Below are positions 7,523 to 15,381 of a stretch of 27,494 bases of DNA, piece after piece; the first letter of the stretch is position 1; each line of letters opens with the position of its first letter. Location of the stretch: NCBI GenBank assembly GCA_028278625.1, contig JANQDY010000019.1, forward strand, positions 1-27,494. Reading direction: 5' to 3'. Under the pieces are notes generated by a model. It ran no database searches and was not told where the DNA came from. It saw nothing but the letters and a program-made list of their open reading frames with translations. This DNA is from Thermodesulfobacteriota bacterium. Its GTDB lineage: Bacteria; Desulfobacterota; DSM-4660; Desulfatiglandales; Desulfatiglandaceae. Made by a program: the position numbers and the translations under genes.

Positions 7523-9382
7523 TCACGGCTGTCTGATGCGGATGGTTGCGCCAGTCTCTGTATGGAGCCCGGATTCGATGGTCACCATGGGCGCCAGAAA
7601 GGTGACGGAGGCCCCGTTCGCCACGGTTACGTTCGGTCCGACGGTGATGGAGACCGTTCCCCTGCAGATGCAGTCACTGCCCGCGGGGAACGTCCAATTC
7701 TCCACACACGGGGCGGCCCCGGAACAGGGGGGACAGCCCACGGCCCTTTCATATGCCCCCCTGTCCACACCCGAACCGGCGGGACGGGGAACGTTTTCCA
7801 GATCATGGTCGGGCACAAGTCCTCCGAGACCACCCACCGGGACACCGCTGTCCATGGCCGGGCTTCCCGGTTGAAGGCGGCCGTCGAAGGTTTCAAGGCT
7901 TGCATCAACAACCAGAGGATTCTGGTTCAGGTCATGGGAAGCGAGCGCCACGTTTCCGATCTTGGTGTCAAAGACCACATTGTAATCCGCGTTGACCGTA
8001 CCAAAAACACTCGGCTCAAACCAGATATAACAGGCCCTGTCCGAAGGGGTCCCGAATTCCTTATGGCCCATGAAAATGTTGTTTTGAACGATGAGTGTTT
8101 CGCTCCCCTTGCAGTCTCCACCGTCACATTCCACAAGGCAGAGACAATCCCCCTGTCCCGCAATGGTGGAATTGATGACCGAAACCCGGTTCCCTTTTCT
8201 CAGGTTGAGGGCCAGGGCGCTGCCGCCGGCGCGGCAGTTGTCCACATGATAGGTGAAGGATTTTCCTTCAAAGAACCCGCAGTTGCTGGTTATCTGGCTG
8301 TTTTCGATGCTGCCGGGACCGTTTACCTTGATCTGATCTCCCGCATTTCCATAGGCCTGTGTTCTTTTGATTTGAATGTTGGAAGGATCGAGTCGCACAT
8401 AGAGCATATCCAGGCCGTCGGAGGTGTTGTTCCTGATGATGCTGTCCTCCACGAGCCAGTCTCCGCCCGTGGTATTGAGGCCCACACCGTCCCCCCACCC
8501 TCCGGCCGTCTGGGCCCAGCAACCGTGGGGGGTTTGCCCGGGATAGGTCTCTCCGCATCCGTTCCATTCCACCGTAACACTGCGAAAGATCATTTCGCCG
8601 GTACAGGCGCTGCCCCCTCCGCTATGATCGACGTCTCCATCCCAGCCCACCCAGCCGTTACCGGCAATCCGTACGTTCATAACGGTCCAGTCCGAAAGCC
8701 GGCCGGCCCAGACCCCATGGGAGGCCAGCCCGTGTATGTTGAGATCTTTCAGAAGGATATTTGAGGCGTCCGCGGCGTAGATCCCCGCGCTGGCCCAGTT
8801 CCCGAAAGGCGGGGTATTTCTCTGGCATTGGACTGACAAATCGGGATGGCCCTCCACGCATTCCGAGTGGTCCGTGATCTCCAGGCACTGGATGACCGCG
8901 TTGGAAGTCCCGTCCAGGTTCAGAATCTGCCAGGGCCTTTCCGCACCCCACAATTCCGGTGCATCAACGCACCCCTGGTTCCAGCCCGCTCCCAGGATTC
9001 CCGTGGGGTGAGCCGCATCCGGGCCGGAGGGGAGCGGCGGAAGATGACAGTCAAAAGCCCCTTCCCCATGGCACCAACCGGTGTTGGGAGCCCCCAGCCC
9101 CATGCGGTAATCGCCCGGGCCGATGATAAGGGTATCGCCGCCTGAGATCTTCCAGTTGCCCGATGAATCAAGCCCCCAGAAGGGATGGGCCCAGGAACAT
9201 GCCTTGCCAATTCCGGAACCCGAATAGGGAGCATCAGACAGGCCCGTGCACTGGGTGGCCGTGCCGCCGTCCATTCGAACATAGTAGGTCGTTTGAGCAG
9301 GGCATAGGGAACGCCACCCGAGAAGGGTAAAAACCAAAATGAGCCACCAACAGGCCCCGGAAGCAAAATGAGCCTTTTCCAT
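7523..9382 (-). CDS. Secreted cysteine-rich right-handed parallel beta-helix protein
   Basis: A 619-residue exported protein. Residues 1-30 form a signal peptide (positive start, hydrophobic WLILVFTLLGW, cleavage likely after CPA). The body has recurring short strands and Asn/Gly turns such as NTSDGLDMLYV and IENSQITSN, typical of parallel beta-helix folds. Near 525-545 is the PRPAGSGVDRGAYE pattern seen at the end of many surface beta-helix proteins. The last 65 residues (GPNVTVANGASVTFLAP, then VTIESGLHTE) resemble the beta-strand 'coathanger' tail of secreted proteins. About 23 cysteines remain in the mature protein, suggesting disulfides. GAGGAGG lies nine bases before the ATG. No catalytic signature of a pectate lyase was identified. 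It follows the G1PDH-like gene on the same strand by about 100 bases and may or may not be in that operon. Confidence 0.75.
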   Translation of the reverse strand: MEKAHFASGACWWLILVFTLLGWRSLCPAQTTYYVRMDGGTATQCTGLSDAPYSGSGIGKACSWAHPFWGLDSSGNWKISGGDTLIIGPGDYRMGLGAPNTGWCHGEGAFDCHLPPLPSGPDAAHPTGILGAGWNQGCVDAPELWGAERPWQILNLDGTSNAVIQCLEITDHSECVEGHPDLSVQCQRNTPPFGNWASAGIYAADASNILLKDLNIHGLASHGVWAGRLSDWTVMNVRIAGNGWVGWDGDVDHSGGGSACTGEMIFRSVTVEWNGCGETYPGQTPHGCWAQTAGGWGDGVGLNTTGGDWLVEDSIIRNNTSDGLDMLYVRLDPSNIQIKRTQAYGNAGDQIKVNGPGSIENSQITSNCGFFEGKSFTYHVDNCRAGGSALALNLRKGNRVSVINSTIAGQGDCLCLVECDGGDCKGSETLIVQNNIFMGHKEFGTPSDRACYIWFEPSVFGTVNADYNVVFDTKIGNVALASHDLNQNPLVVDASLETFDGRLQPGSPAMDSGVPVGGLGGLVPDHDLENVPRPAGSGVDRGAYERAVGCPPCSGAAPCVENWTFPAGSDCICRGTVSITVGPNVTVANGASVTFLAPMVTIESGLHTETGATIRIRQP

Positions 9383-9483
9383 AACCAGGTGCCTCCTCTT
9401 TTGGTAGCATTATGGCCTATAATGGCCCAAAGGTCAAAAGGCATCCCGGTGTTTGCGGCCCAGGTTTCATGGATTCTAGGTCT

Positions 9484-10797
9484 TCAAGCCCACTCTCCCA
9501 CCAATTCCTCTGCGGCAGCGGGCATGATTCCCATGAGGTAGGCCAGATCCAGAACCGTGAAGCGGGGACGGATTTCGTGGGCGTGCAGGAGTGCATGAAG
9601 CAATCGATCTTTGCTGCAGCCGATGTCTTGTGCCGTTACGGCGGCACCGGCCCGGGCGAGACAGGTTCGAAGGGTTTCGGGTGAATGAAGCTTTGGAGCA
9701 AGCGCATCCCGCAATTGATCCCACGCACCCTTCCCCTTCAGTCTTTTAATTGCAAGGGGCAGTCTGTCGGATTTCCCGCGGAAGTTCTCCTCCACCACCT
9801 TCTTGAGAGGGCCCCAAAAGGATGGGGCCGCCATTTTCCGGGGCACCTTGAACGTTGGGGAATCCGCATGGAGCACCTTTTCATAGAGAGCCGCCATCAT
9901 TACGGTCCCCAAACCCACCTGGCGGCCGTGAAGGTCTCCGGTTTTACCGTCTATGGCATCCTGCATATCCAGAGAATGGGAAATCAGGTGCTCGGCACCT
10001 GAGGCGGGAGCGGAGGTCTCAGCCATGTTCATGGAAACACCGGTCAGTATTAACGCATGGAAAAGCGCCTCAAAGGACTTTGGATCGCCTTTTGGCAATC
10101 CTTCGGGAGAGGAAAGATAGAGGGATTCTATTTCACTGATCAGCCCGGCTGATCTCGCGCAGAAATGGTCTTCAAACAGCAGATGATTCATGTACCAGTC
10201 GGTGGTGCTGACGCTCTTTGCCAGAACATCGCCGAGCCCCGCCGTTGTAAGGGTGTAAGGCGCTTTCCGAAGAACACTGGGACAGGAGAAGACCGCCAAG
10301 GGCGATTTTGCAAAGGTGAGGCTTTTCATACCCTTAATGGTTGGGGCAACATTGGCGGAGGCGTAACCGTTCATGCTGGCCGCCGTGGCAAAGCTCAAGA
10401 AAGGGATATCACGGTCACCTGCCACCCATTTTCCCAAGTCATTGATGACGCCGCTTCCAACGGTGAGAATCCAGTCCACCCCACCCATTCGGCGTTCTAT
10501 CCCATCATGGGTGATGTCATCGCAGACGGGCCAGGCCCCATCCGGACGGTCCGACACAAGCAGTCGATCCGTTTCAAAACCGGCTCCTTCAAGCACGCCG
10601 ACAATGGGGTCTCCCGCCACCGCCTTTGTGCGAACATCCATCAGCACGGCAACCCTGGGTCCCAAATCAAATGCGTCAGCCGTTTCCGGCAATTGCCTTA
10701 CGGCATCTTCTGAATATACCACCGTCAGCGGTTTGACACGATGCACCTTTCCGCATTCACATGCAATGGTTTTTCCAAAAAGATCCCGGTGATCCAT
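9484..10797 (-). CDS. sn-Glycerol-1-phosphate dehydrogenase-like (AraM/EgsA family) protein
   Basis: A 437-residue cytoplasmic member of the dehydroquinate-synthase-like/iron alcohol dehydrogenase superfamily, closest in pattern to NAD(P)-dependent glycerol-1-phosphate dehydrogenase. It shows the CxCGKVH start (about 13-19), the nucleotide motif VGSGVINDLGKWVA (113-126), FATAASMNGYAS (137-147) and the three metal ligands D190 (GLGD), H270 (GAEHLISH) and H290 (LHGRQVG). The family reduces dihydroxyacetone phosphate to sn-glycerol-1-phosphate or runs the reverse. It starts two bases after the stop of the second ABC ATPase gene, so it is firmly part of the transporter operon. A catabolic role on a polyol phosphate is inferred. 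The C-terminal 130 residues are less conserved. Confidence 0.8.
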   Translation of the reverse strand: MDHRDLFGKTIACECGKVHRVKPLTVVYSEDAVRQLPETADAFDLGPRVAVLMDVRTKAVAGDPIVGVLEGAGFETDRLLVSDRPDGAWPVCDDITHDGIERRMGGVDWILTVGSGVINDLGKWVAGDRDIPFLSFATAASMNGYASANVAPTIKGMKSLTFAKSPLAVFSCPSVLRKAPYTLTTAGLGDVLAKSVSTTDWYMNHLLFEDHFCARSAGLISEIESLYLSSPEGLPKGDPKSFEALFHALILTGVSMNMAETSAPASGAEHLISHSLDMQDAIDGKTGDLHGRQVGLGTVMMAALYEKVLHADSPTFKVPRKMAAPSFWGPLKKVVEENFRGKSDRLPLAIKRLKGKGAWDQLRDALAPKLHSPETLRTCLARAGAAVTAQDIGCSKDRLLHALLHAHEIRPRFTVLDLAYLMGIMPAAAEELVGEWA

Positions 10798-10799
10798 TG

Positions 10800-11918
10800 T
10801 CAGAAAACTCTCTTGTCCCCTTGAAAAATCTTCCTTTTATCTTCCGGGAAATTCGTCCAGATTGTGTCCCCGATTGCGGGGACCAGGTTTTCGGGGGCCC
10901 TGGCTTTAATCTCGGTGTCGTTGCATAGGAGGGTTAGAATGTTATAGCTGCCGGTCTTTTCAACGAGGGCCACCTTCCACGGCAGCCACCCCTCTTGTTC
11001 CCTGTCGTTCACCTCAACGAATTCAGGTCTGATGCCCATGGTGAACTGTTCCCCGTTTTCATTAAGCCGTGATAACATCCCTTTGTCAACGGAAATGGAG
11101 AAATTCTTGAATATAAAGCTGGATGCTTCCTTATCCAGGGAAAAATCGAGAAGATTCATTCCGGGACTGCCAATAAAGTACCCGATAAAAGGACTTGCGG
11201 GCTCCCCGTGCAGTTCTTCGGGTGTCCCGGTCTGTATAACGTCTCCGTCCTTCATCACGGTAACCAAGTCAGCAAAAGTGAGGGCCTCGTGCTGATCGTG
11301 GGTCACATAGATCATGGTTATCTTCAAGAGCTTCTGGACTTCCCTCAGCTTTCGTCTCAAAACATACTTCTCTTTGGGGTCTATGACCGTTAACGGCTCA
11401 TCAAAAAGAATCGCCACCGTGTCCTTCCGTACCAATCCGCGGCCAAGGGAGACTTTCTGCTTTTCCGCCTGGGTTATCTTGCCCGCCGAAACACTCAGGA
11501 TGTGTTTCAAATCCAGAATTTCAGCGATCTCGTTAACCCTTTTGTCTGTCTCCTTCCTGGATGCCCCGGCGTTTTCCAGAGGAAACGCCAGATTCTTATA
11601 GACACTTACGGTATCATACACCACGGGAAATTGAAAAACCTGGGCGATGTGCCGTTCCCTTGCCTTGAGCGGAGAGACTTCCTTGCCATCAAAAAGAACA
11701 CTTCCCATGGTTGGACGGAGAAGACCTGAAATGATATTGAGAATGGTTGTTTTGCCGCAACCGGAAGGGCCCAAAAGGGCGTTCGCCGTTCCATCATTCC
11801 AGGTCAAATCCAATTCTTTGATCACGAAACTGTCATCAATGGCTTGATCGGCCGGTAAATCGTCACGATAGCCCAGCATGTAAGAATGGCTGATGTTTTT
11901 CAGTTCAATTGTTGCCAT
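10800..11918 (-). CDS. GlpT-like ABC transporter ATP-binding protein (degenerate signature motif)
   Basis: MalK-type cytoplasmic ATPase (372 residues) of a carbohydrate importer, with a C-terminal OB-like regulatory domain. Numbered from the ATG at 11918: Walker A GPSGCGKT (50-57), Q-loop Q96 in VFQF, Walker B ILFDE ending D173/E174, and H-loop H207 in THDQ are all canonical. The ABC signature, usually LSGGQ, reads ITQAE (148-152). This matches GlpT of the rhizobial glycerol importer. I chose ATG 11918 because AAGGAG lies five bases before it; the GTG two codons upstream overlaps that site. The gene overlaps the end of the preceding ATPase gene by 14 bases, indicating translational coupling. 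Together with its partner it should form one good and one degenerate ATP site. Confidence 0.88.
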   Translation of the reverse strand: MATIELKNISHSYMLGYRDDLPADQAIDDSFVIKELDLTWNDGTANALLGPSGCGKTTILNIISGLLRPTMGSVLFDGKEVSPLKARERHIAQVFQFPVVYDTVSVYKNLAFPLENAGASRKETDKRVNEIAEILDLKHILSVSAGKITQAEKQKVSLGRGLVRKDTVAILFDEPLTVIDPKEKYVLRRKLREVQKLLKITMIYVTHDQHEALTFADLVTVMKDGDVIQTGTPEELHGEPASPFIGYFIGSPGMNLLDFSLDKEASSFIFKNFSISVDKGMLSRLNENGEQFTMGIRPEFVEVNDREQEGWLPWKVALVEKTGSYNILTLLCNDTEIKARAPENLVPAIGDTIWTNFPEDKRKIFQGDKRVF

Positions 11919-13035
11919 GGTCACTCCTTAGCGGATCCGAATGGGTCTTTCCGATGAGCTTCCCCGATTCTTTGTCAAAGATGAAAAAGCGTGACGGGTC
12001 CAGGAAAACGGTAATCTCCCGGTCAAGCTCATAGGTCCCCACCCCCTGAAGCGCTGCCACCATGGAAATTCCCTGGTGGTTCAGGTGCAATTCCGTATCA
12101 GAACCCACCACCTCCGCCAACTCGACTTTGGCCGGGATCGGGAGCCATGTCTCTTCCTCCTTCTCCGTGCTGAGCGCATGGGCACGGATCCCAATGTAGT
12201 AGCCTTTCTTTTTGAGGCTGTTCCTTAAACCGCTGGCGTCCACCTTTAACCGGTCCGTAACAGCCAGCAAGACCCTGTTTCCTTCTTCGACCCGACGGGC
12301 TTCGAAAACATTCATGCTCGGATGACTGAAATAGGCACCCACTTCCACAAAAGCCGGATTGTGGTACACCTCTTCAACGGGACCATACTGCATCAGTCGG
12401 GTGTCATGCAAGAACCCTACCGAGGTGGATAGCGCATAAGCCTCTACCGGCTGGGGTGTTGCAAATACCACGGCCCCTTTCTTCTTGTTTGAAAAGATGT
12501 TTTTCAATTCGGCCCGCAGTTCCTCTTGAAGTTTGTAATCGAGATTTGTCAACGGCTCGTCCAGAAAGATATAGTCCGAGCCTTTGGCCAATGCCCTTGC
12601 AATTGCAAGCCGTTGCTGCTGACCGCCGCTTATTTCCGACGGGTAGTGGTGCAAGATGCGATCAATGCGCAAAAGTTCGGCGGTCTCCTGAACGATCCTG
12701 TTGATTTCTCTTTCCGTCCTTTTCTGCTTTGAAATTCTCAAAGGCGAAGCAATATTATCGAACACGCTCATTGAAGGATAGTTGACAAACCATTGGTAAA
12801 CCATTGCGATGTTTCTTTTCTGAACCGGAAGGTCGGTCACATCACGATCATCATAATAGATCCTGCCGCCATCCGCCCTTTCAACACCTGCAATGATTCT
12901 TAAAAGTGTCGTTTTTCCTTCTCCCGTCGGTGCGAGAAAGGTAACGAATTCACCATTACCAATCTCTAGTGAAATATCGTTTAATACTTTTTTACCGTCG
13001 TAGGATCTGGAAATATTTTCAACAATAATGCCCAT
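11905..13035 (-). CDS. GlpS-like ABC transporter ATP-binding protein (degenerate Walker A and H-loop)
   Basis: Second MalK-type ATPase (376 residues) of the same importer. The signature motif ISGGQQQR (136-142) and Walker B IFLDE (D159/E160) are canonical, and the Q-loop is VYQWFVNYPS (Q81). Walker A has lost its first glycine (APTGEGKT, 35-42, K41 kept). The H-loop reads ATPQPVEA, so the switch histidine is Pro194. This pattern, including the 'NYPSMSVFDNIASP' stretch, is typical of GlpS. The C-terminal regulatory domain spans roughly 240-370. The ribosome-binding site (GGGGA about nine bases upstream) is modest. The 110 bases before it contain no gene. It probably pairs with the GlpT-like ATPase as a heterodimer under the two permeases. 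Confidence 0.88.
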   Translation of the reverse strand: MGIIVENISRSYDGKKVLNDISLEIGNGEFVTFLAPTGEGKTTLLRIIAGVERADGGRIYYDDRDVTDLPVQKRNIAMVYQWFVNYPSMSVFDNIASPLRISKQKRTEREINRIVQETAELLRIDRILHHYPSEISGGQQQRLAIARALAKGSDYIFLDEPLTNLDYKLQEELRAELKNIFSNKKKGAVVFATPQPVEAYALSTSVGFLHDTRLMQYGPVEEVYHNPAFVEVGAYFSHPSMNVFEARRVEEGNRVLLAVTDRLKVDASGLRNSLKKKGYYIGIRAHALSTEKEEETWLPIPAKVELAEVVGSDTELHLNHQGISMVAALQGVGTYELDREITVFLDPSRFFIFDKESGKLIGKTHSDPLRSDHGNN

Positions 13036-13144
13036 AAGATCACATCCCCGATGTCACTCTCAATTGAATAAGTCCCCCCTCCCAACTTACGATCCCCAAC
13101 AGATATCCCTTTTTCATAATGCTTACCTGACGCATTTGGTTCAC

Positions 13145-14173
13145 CTATTGAATATTGGGGTGAACGAGGATTTTGATGGAATCGACCGCCCTTTTCTTCA
13201 ACAGAAGGGCTTCCTCGATCTGATCCAGCATAAAGTGGTGGCTGATGAGGGGAAGGCCCTTTATTCTGCCAAGGAAAAGGAATTTCGCAACTTCCTTTGT
13301 ATCGATGGGGGAGGATGAATAGCTGGTTGCGTAGGTTATCTCCTTGTGGAGAAAGTCAAAAGGGGCGAAAGAAAACCTCTGGTCACTCTCGCTGACCCCA
13401 TATTGCATAACGGTTCCGCCCTTTTCCGTTGATCTAATGCCCATATCCAAAGCAGCGATACTGCCCGGAATAACCATTACCGTATCCGCCTTTCTACCGT
13501 TGTTGGCGGTCCTATAGCTTTCAAGAACATCTTCTTTTTTTGAGTTGATAATGAGATCAGCCCCCAATTCTTTGGCAATCGCCAGTTTTTCATCCACCAA
13601 ATCACAAATTCCCACCAGACCGGCGCCAAAAACCCTGGCGATCTGAAGCGCCGCCAGCCCCGCGAAACCTGCTCCGATGATCAGGACCGAATCGCCAGGC
13701 TGGATGCGCGATCTTTTGACCGCTCTTAAGACAGTTGCCAGCGGCTCAATAAGGGACCCTTCGTCAAAACTGATATGCTCAGGCAACTTTATGGTATCCA
13801 GTGCAACATGACGGGAAAGCACACGCGTATACTCGGCATAGGCACCGGGGTCAAAACCGTATTCCTTGTATCGTTCACACATGGTGTAGGATCCCCTGCG
13901 ACAATGACGGCATACATGACATGCCACGCGGTGATGAACAAAGACCCGGTCCCCTTCTTTGACGTTTTTGACCCTCGATCCTGCTTTTATAACGATGCCC
14001 GCCGGCTCGTGCCCGAAACTTCCGGGTCCCGCCACATTGGAACTTATCACCTCACTACCACAGACGCCGACAGCCATCGGTTTCAACAGGACCTCGTCGT
14101 CGGCAATCTCGGGAACAGGGACTTCAATGACTTCCGGACGTCTTTTGTCCCGGTTATACACTGCGGCTTTCAT
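13145..14173 (-). CDS. Zinc-dependent medium-chain dehydrogenase (polyol/threonine dehydrogenase type)
   Basis: A 342-residue cytoplasmic alcohol dehydrogenase. The catalytic zinc site is C38 (GVCGS), H55/E56 (FGHEPAG) and likely E143 (LIEPLA). The structural zinc cysteines are C85, C88, C91 and C99 (CHVCRHC, then TMC). The Rossmann motif is IGAGFAGLAA (about 166-175), and the Asp in ICDLVDEK suggests NAD preference. The family oxidises secondary alcohols such as sorbitol, xylitol or threonine. Lying within a polyol-type ABC transporter operon, it is a natural candidate for the first oxidation of the imported substrate. AGGAG precedes the ATG. A compact palindrome (14192-14208) lies in its leader. 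Confidence 0.88.
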   Translation of the reverse strand: MKAAVYNRDKRRPEVIEVPVPEIADDEVLLKPMAVGVCGSEVISSNVAGPGSFGHEPAGIVIKAGSRVKNVKEGDRVFVHHRVACHVCRHCRRGSYTMCERYKEYGFDPGAYAEYTRVLSRHVALDTIKLPEHISFDEGSLIEPLATVLRAVKRSRIQPGDSVLIIGAGFAGLAALQIARVFGAGLVGICDLVDEKLAIAKELGADLIINSKKEDVLESYRTANNGRKADTVMVIPGSIAALDMGIRSTEKGGTVMQYGVSESDQRFSFAPFDFLHKEITYATSYSSSPIDTKEVAKFLFLGRIKGLPLISHHFMLDQIEEALLLKKRAVDSIKILVHPNIQ

Positions 14174-14191
14174 TGAGCAATCTCCTTATCA

Positions 14192-14208
14192 CGAAAGGGC
14201 GCCTTTCG
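14192..14208 (-). repeat. Short perfect hairpin in leader of the zinc dehydrogenase gene
   Basis: CGAAAGG, a three-base loop and CCTTTCG form a perfect seven-base-pair hairpin. On the minus-strand transcript it ends about five bases before the AGGAG of the dehydrogenase gene. It could act as an mRNA processing or translation-modulating structure. No U tract follows, so it is not a standard terminator. Confidence 0.45.
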
Positions 14209-14258
14209 AGCCTAATGGATCAGCGGTTCCAGGCCCTTTCCCAAACGCCATCCGGGCA

Positions 14259-14282
14259 ATCGCCTGACCGTCTTTAGGCGAT
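14259..14282 (-). repeat. Inverted repeat overlapping the stop of the quinone-oxidoreductase-like gene
   Basis: ATCGCCT and AGGCGAT (seven base pairs, ten-base loop) surround the stop codon of the upstream gene on the minus strand. It lacks a U tract, so it may be an intercistronic stability element rather than a terminator. Confidence 0.35.
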
Positions 14283-15269
14283 CTCGAGGACCACCTTTCC
14301 CGTTGCCGATCCCGATTCTAAAAAGGCGTGGGCATTAGCGGCCTCATCCAGTGGATATGTTCGGTCGATGTGAATTTTCAGCATGCCGTCGTCAAACAAT
14401 CGCGCACATTTCTCCAGGATTTCCCCGTGATGTTGCTTGCCTGACGCCAGGTCCTCGGTCATGGGCGTCAACATCAACTCAAAGCTCACCCGAATGTTCC
14501 GAACCCTTGCGACACCCCAATTCATTTCCGCGGGCGGTGACAGTATGGTCACCAGGTCCCCATAATACCGGACAGCCTCCAGGCTTTTAGCAAAGATTTG
14601 GTCTCCTACGGTATCAAAGACCACATCAACACCATCCCCTTGGGTCCATTTAAGGGCTTCTTGAACAAAGTCCTGCTCCTGGTAGAGGATCACCTTATCG
14701 GCGCCCAGGCCGCGAACAAATTCGGCTTTCTTTTCATTGCCCACGGTCGTGCAAACTTTACAGCCGGCGGCTTTGGCGAGCTGGATCCCCAGATGCCCCA
14801 CGCCGCCTGATCCACCATGAATCAACACCGTCTGACCCGATTTAATGCCGGCACGGTCATGGAGTGATTCCCATGCGGTTATCAATGCCAGCGGCGCCCC
14901 CGCCGCCTCCGCAAAAGTGATGGCGGCTGGTTTCGGGGCTGCATACATCTCATTAATGGTTGCAAGTTCCGCATAGTTTCCCGGATGATCACCGATCCCG
15001 CCATGGCAGTAATACACTTCGTCGCCCTTTTTGAATCTGGACACCTTGGCGCCTGTCCTTTCCACCACACCGGCACCATCGCACCCCAATATGGACGGAA
15101 GCCGATCCGGATACCGGGTTCCCTTTTTCCGCATTTTCCAGTCCAGGGGGTTGATCCCAGCACATTTGAGCCGAACCAGCAAATCTTGATCACCGGGGAT
15201 CGGATCAGGGACATTTTCCAGTTTCAGTACGTCCGGTTCACCTACAGCGGTCATAAATATTGCTTTCAT
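14274..15269 (-). CDS. NADPH:quinone oxidoreductase-like zinc-free medium-chain dehydrogenase
   Basis: A 331-residue cytoplasmic member of the medium-chain dehydrogenase superfamily, quinone oxidoreductase branch. It keeps the substrate-domain pattern CAGINPLDWKMR (36-47) and GCDGAGVV, and the nucleotide motif HGGSGGVGHLGIQLAK. It lacks the catalytic Cys/His and the four-cysteine lobe of the zinc enzymes, so it is probably zinc-free and NADPH-linked. The family reduces quinones, enones and some aldehydes. It lies between the solute-binding protein gene and the zinc dehydrogenase in the transporter operon, after a strong hairpin. GGAGGG just before its ATG supports the start. Its substrate is unknown; handling of a reactive carbonyl intermediate is a guess. 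Confidence 0.85.
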   Translation of the reverse strand: MKAIFMTAVGEPDVLKLENVPDPIPGDQDLLVRLKCAGINPLDWKMRKKGTRYPDRLPSILGCDGAGVVERTGAKVSRFKKGDEVYYCHGGIGDHPGNYAELATINEMYAAPKPAAITFAEAAGAPLALITAWESLHDRAGIKSGQTVLIHGGSGGVGHLGIQLAKAAGCKVCTTVGNEKKAEFVRGLGADKVILYQEQDFVQEALKWTQGDGVDVVFDTVGDQIFAKSLEAVRYYGDLVTILSPPAEMNWGVARVRNIRVSFELMLTPMTEDLASGKQHHGEILEKCARLFDDGMLKIHIDRTYPLDEAANAHAFLESGSATGKVVLEIA

Positions 15270-15319
15270 CGTGTTTTCCCTCCTATTTCAGAACGCATGG
15301 GTGCTCCATCCTGTATTTT

Positions 15320-15350
15320 GTAGGGGAAGCGCTTTTGCAAGCGCTTCCCC
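15320..15350 (-). repeat. Strong intercistronic hairpin after the binding-protein gene, REP-like head
   Basis: GGGGAAGCGCTT, a TTGC loop and the exact complement AAGCGCTTCCCC make a perfect 12-base-pair hairpin. On the minus-strand transcript it follows the solute-binding protein stop by about 30 bases and precedes the next gene by about 50. No U run follows, so it resembles the 3' stabilising hairpins that keep binding-protein mRNA abundant. The plus-strand edge reads GTAGGGG, the same head as the REP elements near 24212. Confidence 0.7.
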
Positions 15351-15381
15351 TTGTTTAGCGGTTAGACTTTAAAAGCGCCAA

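Noticed and set aside
7562..8764. 400-codon plus-strand open frame opposite the beta-helix gene
   Set aside because: It lies fully antisense to a gene with signal peptide, ribosome-binding site and recognisable fold. Its peptide has no family pattern; long GC-rich genes often leave such shadows.
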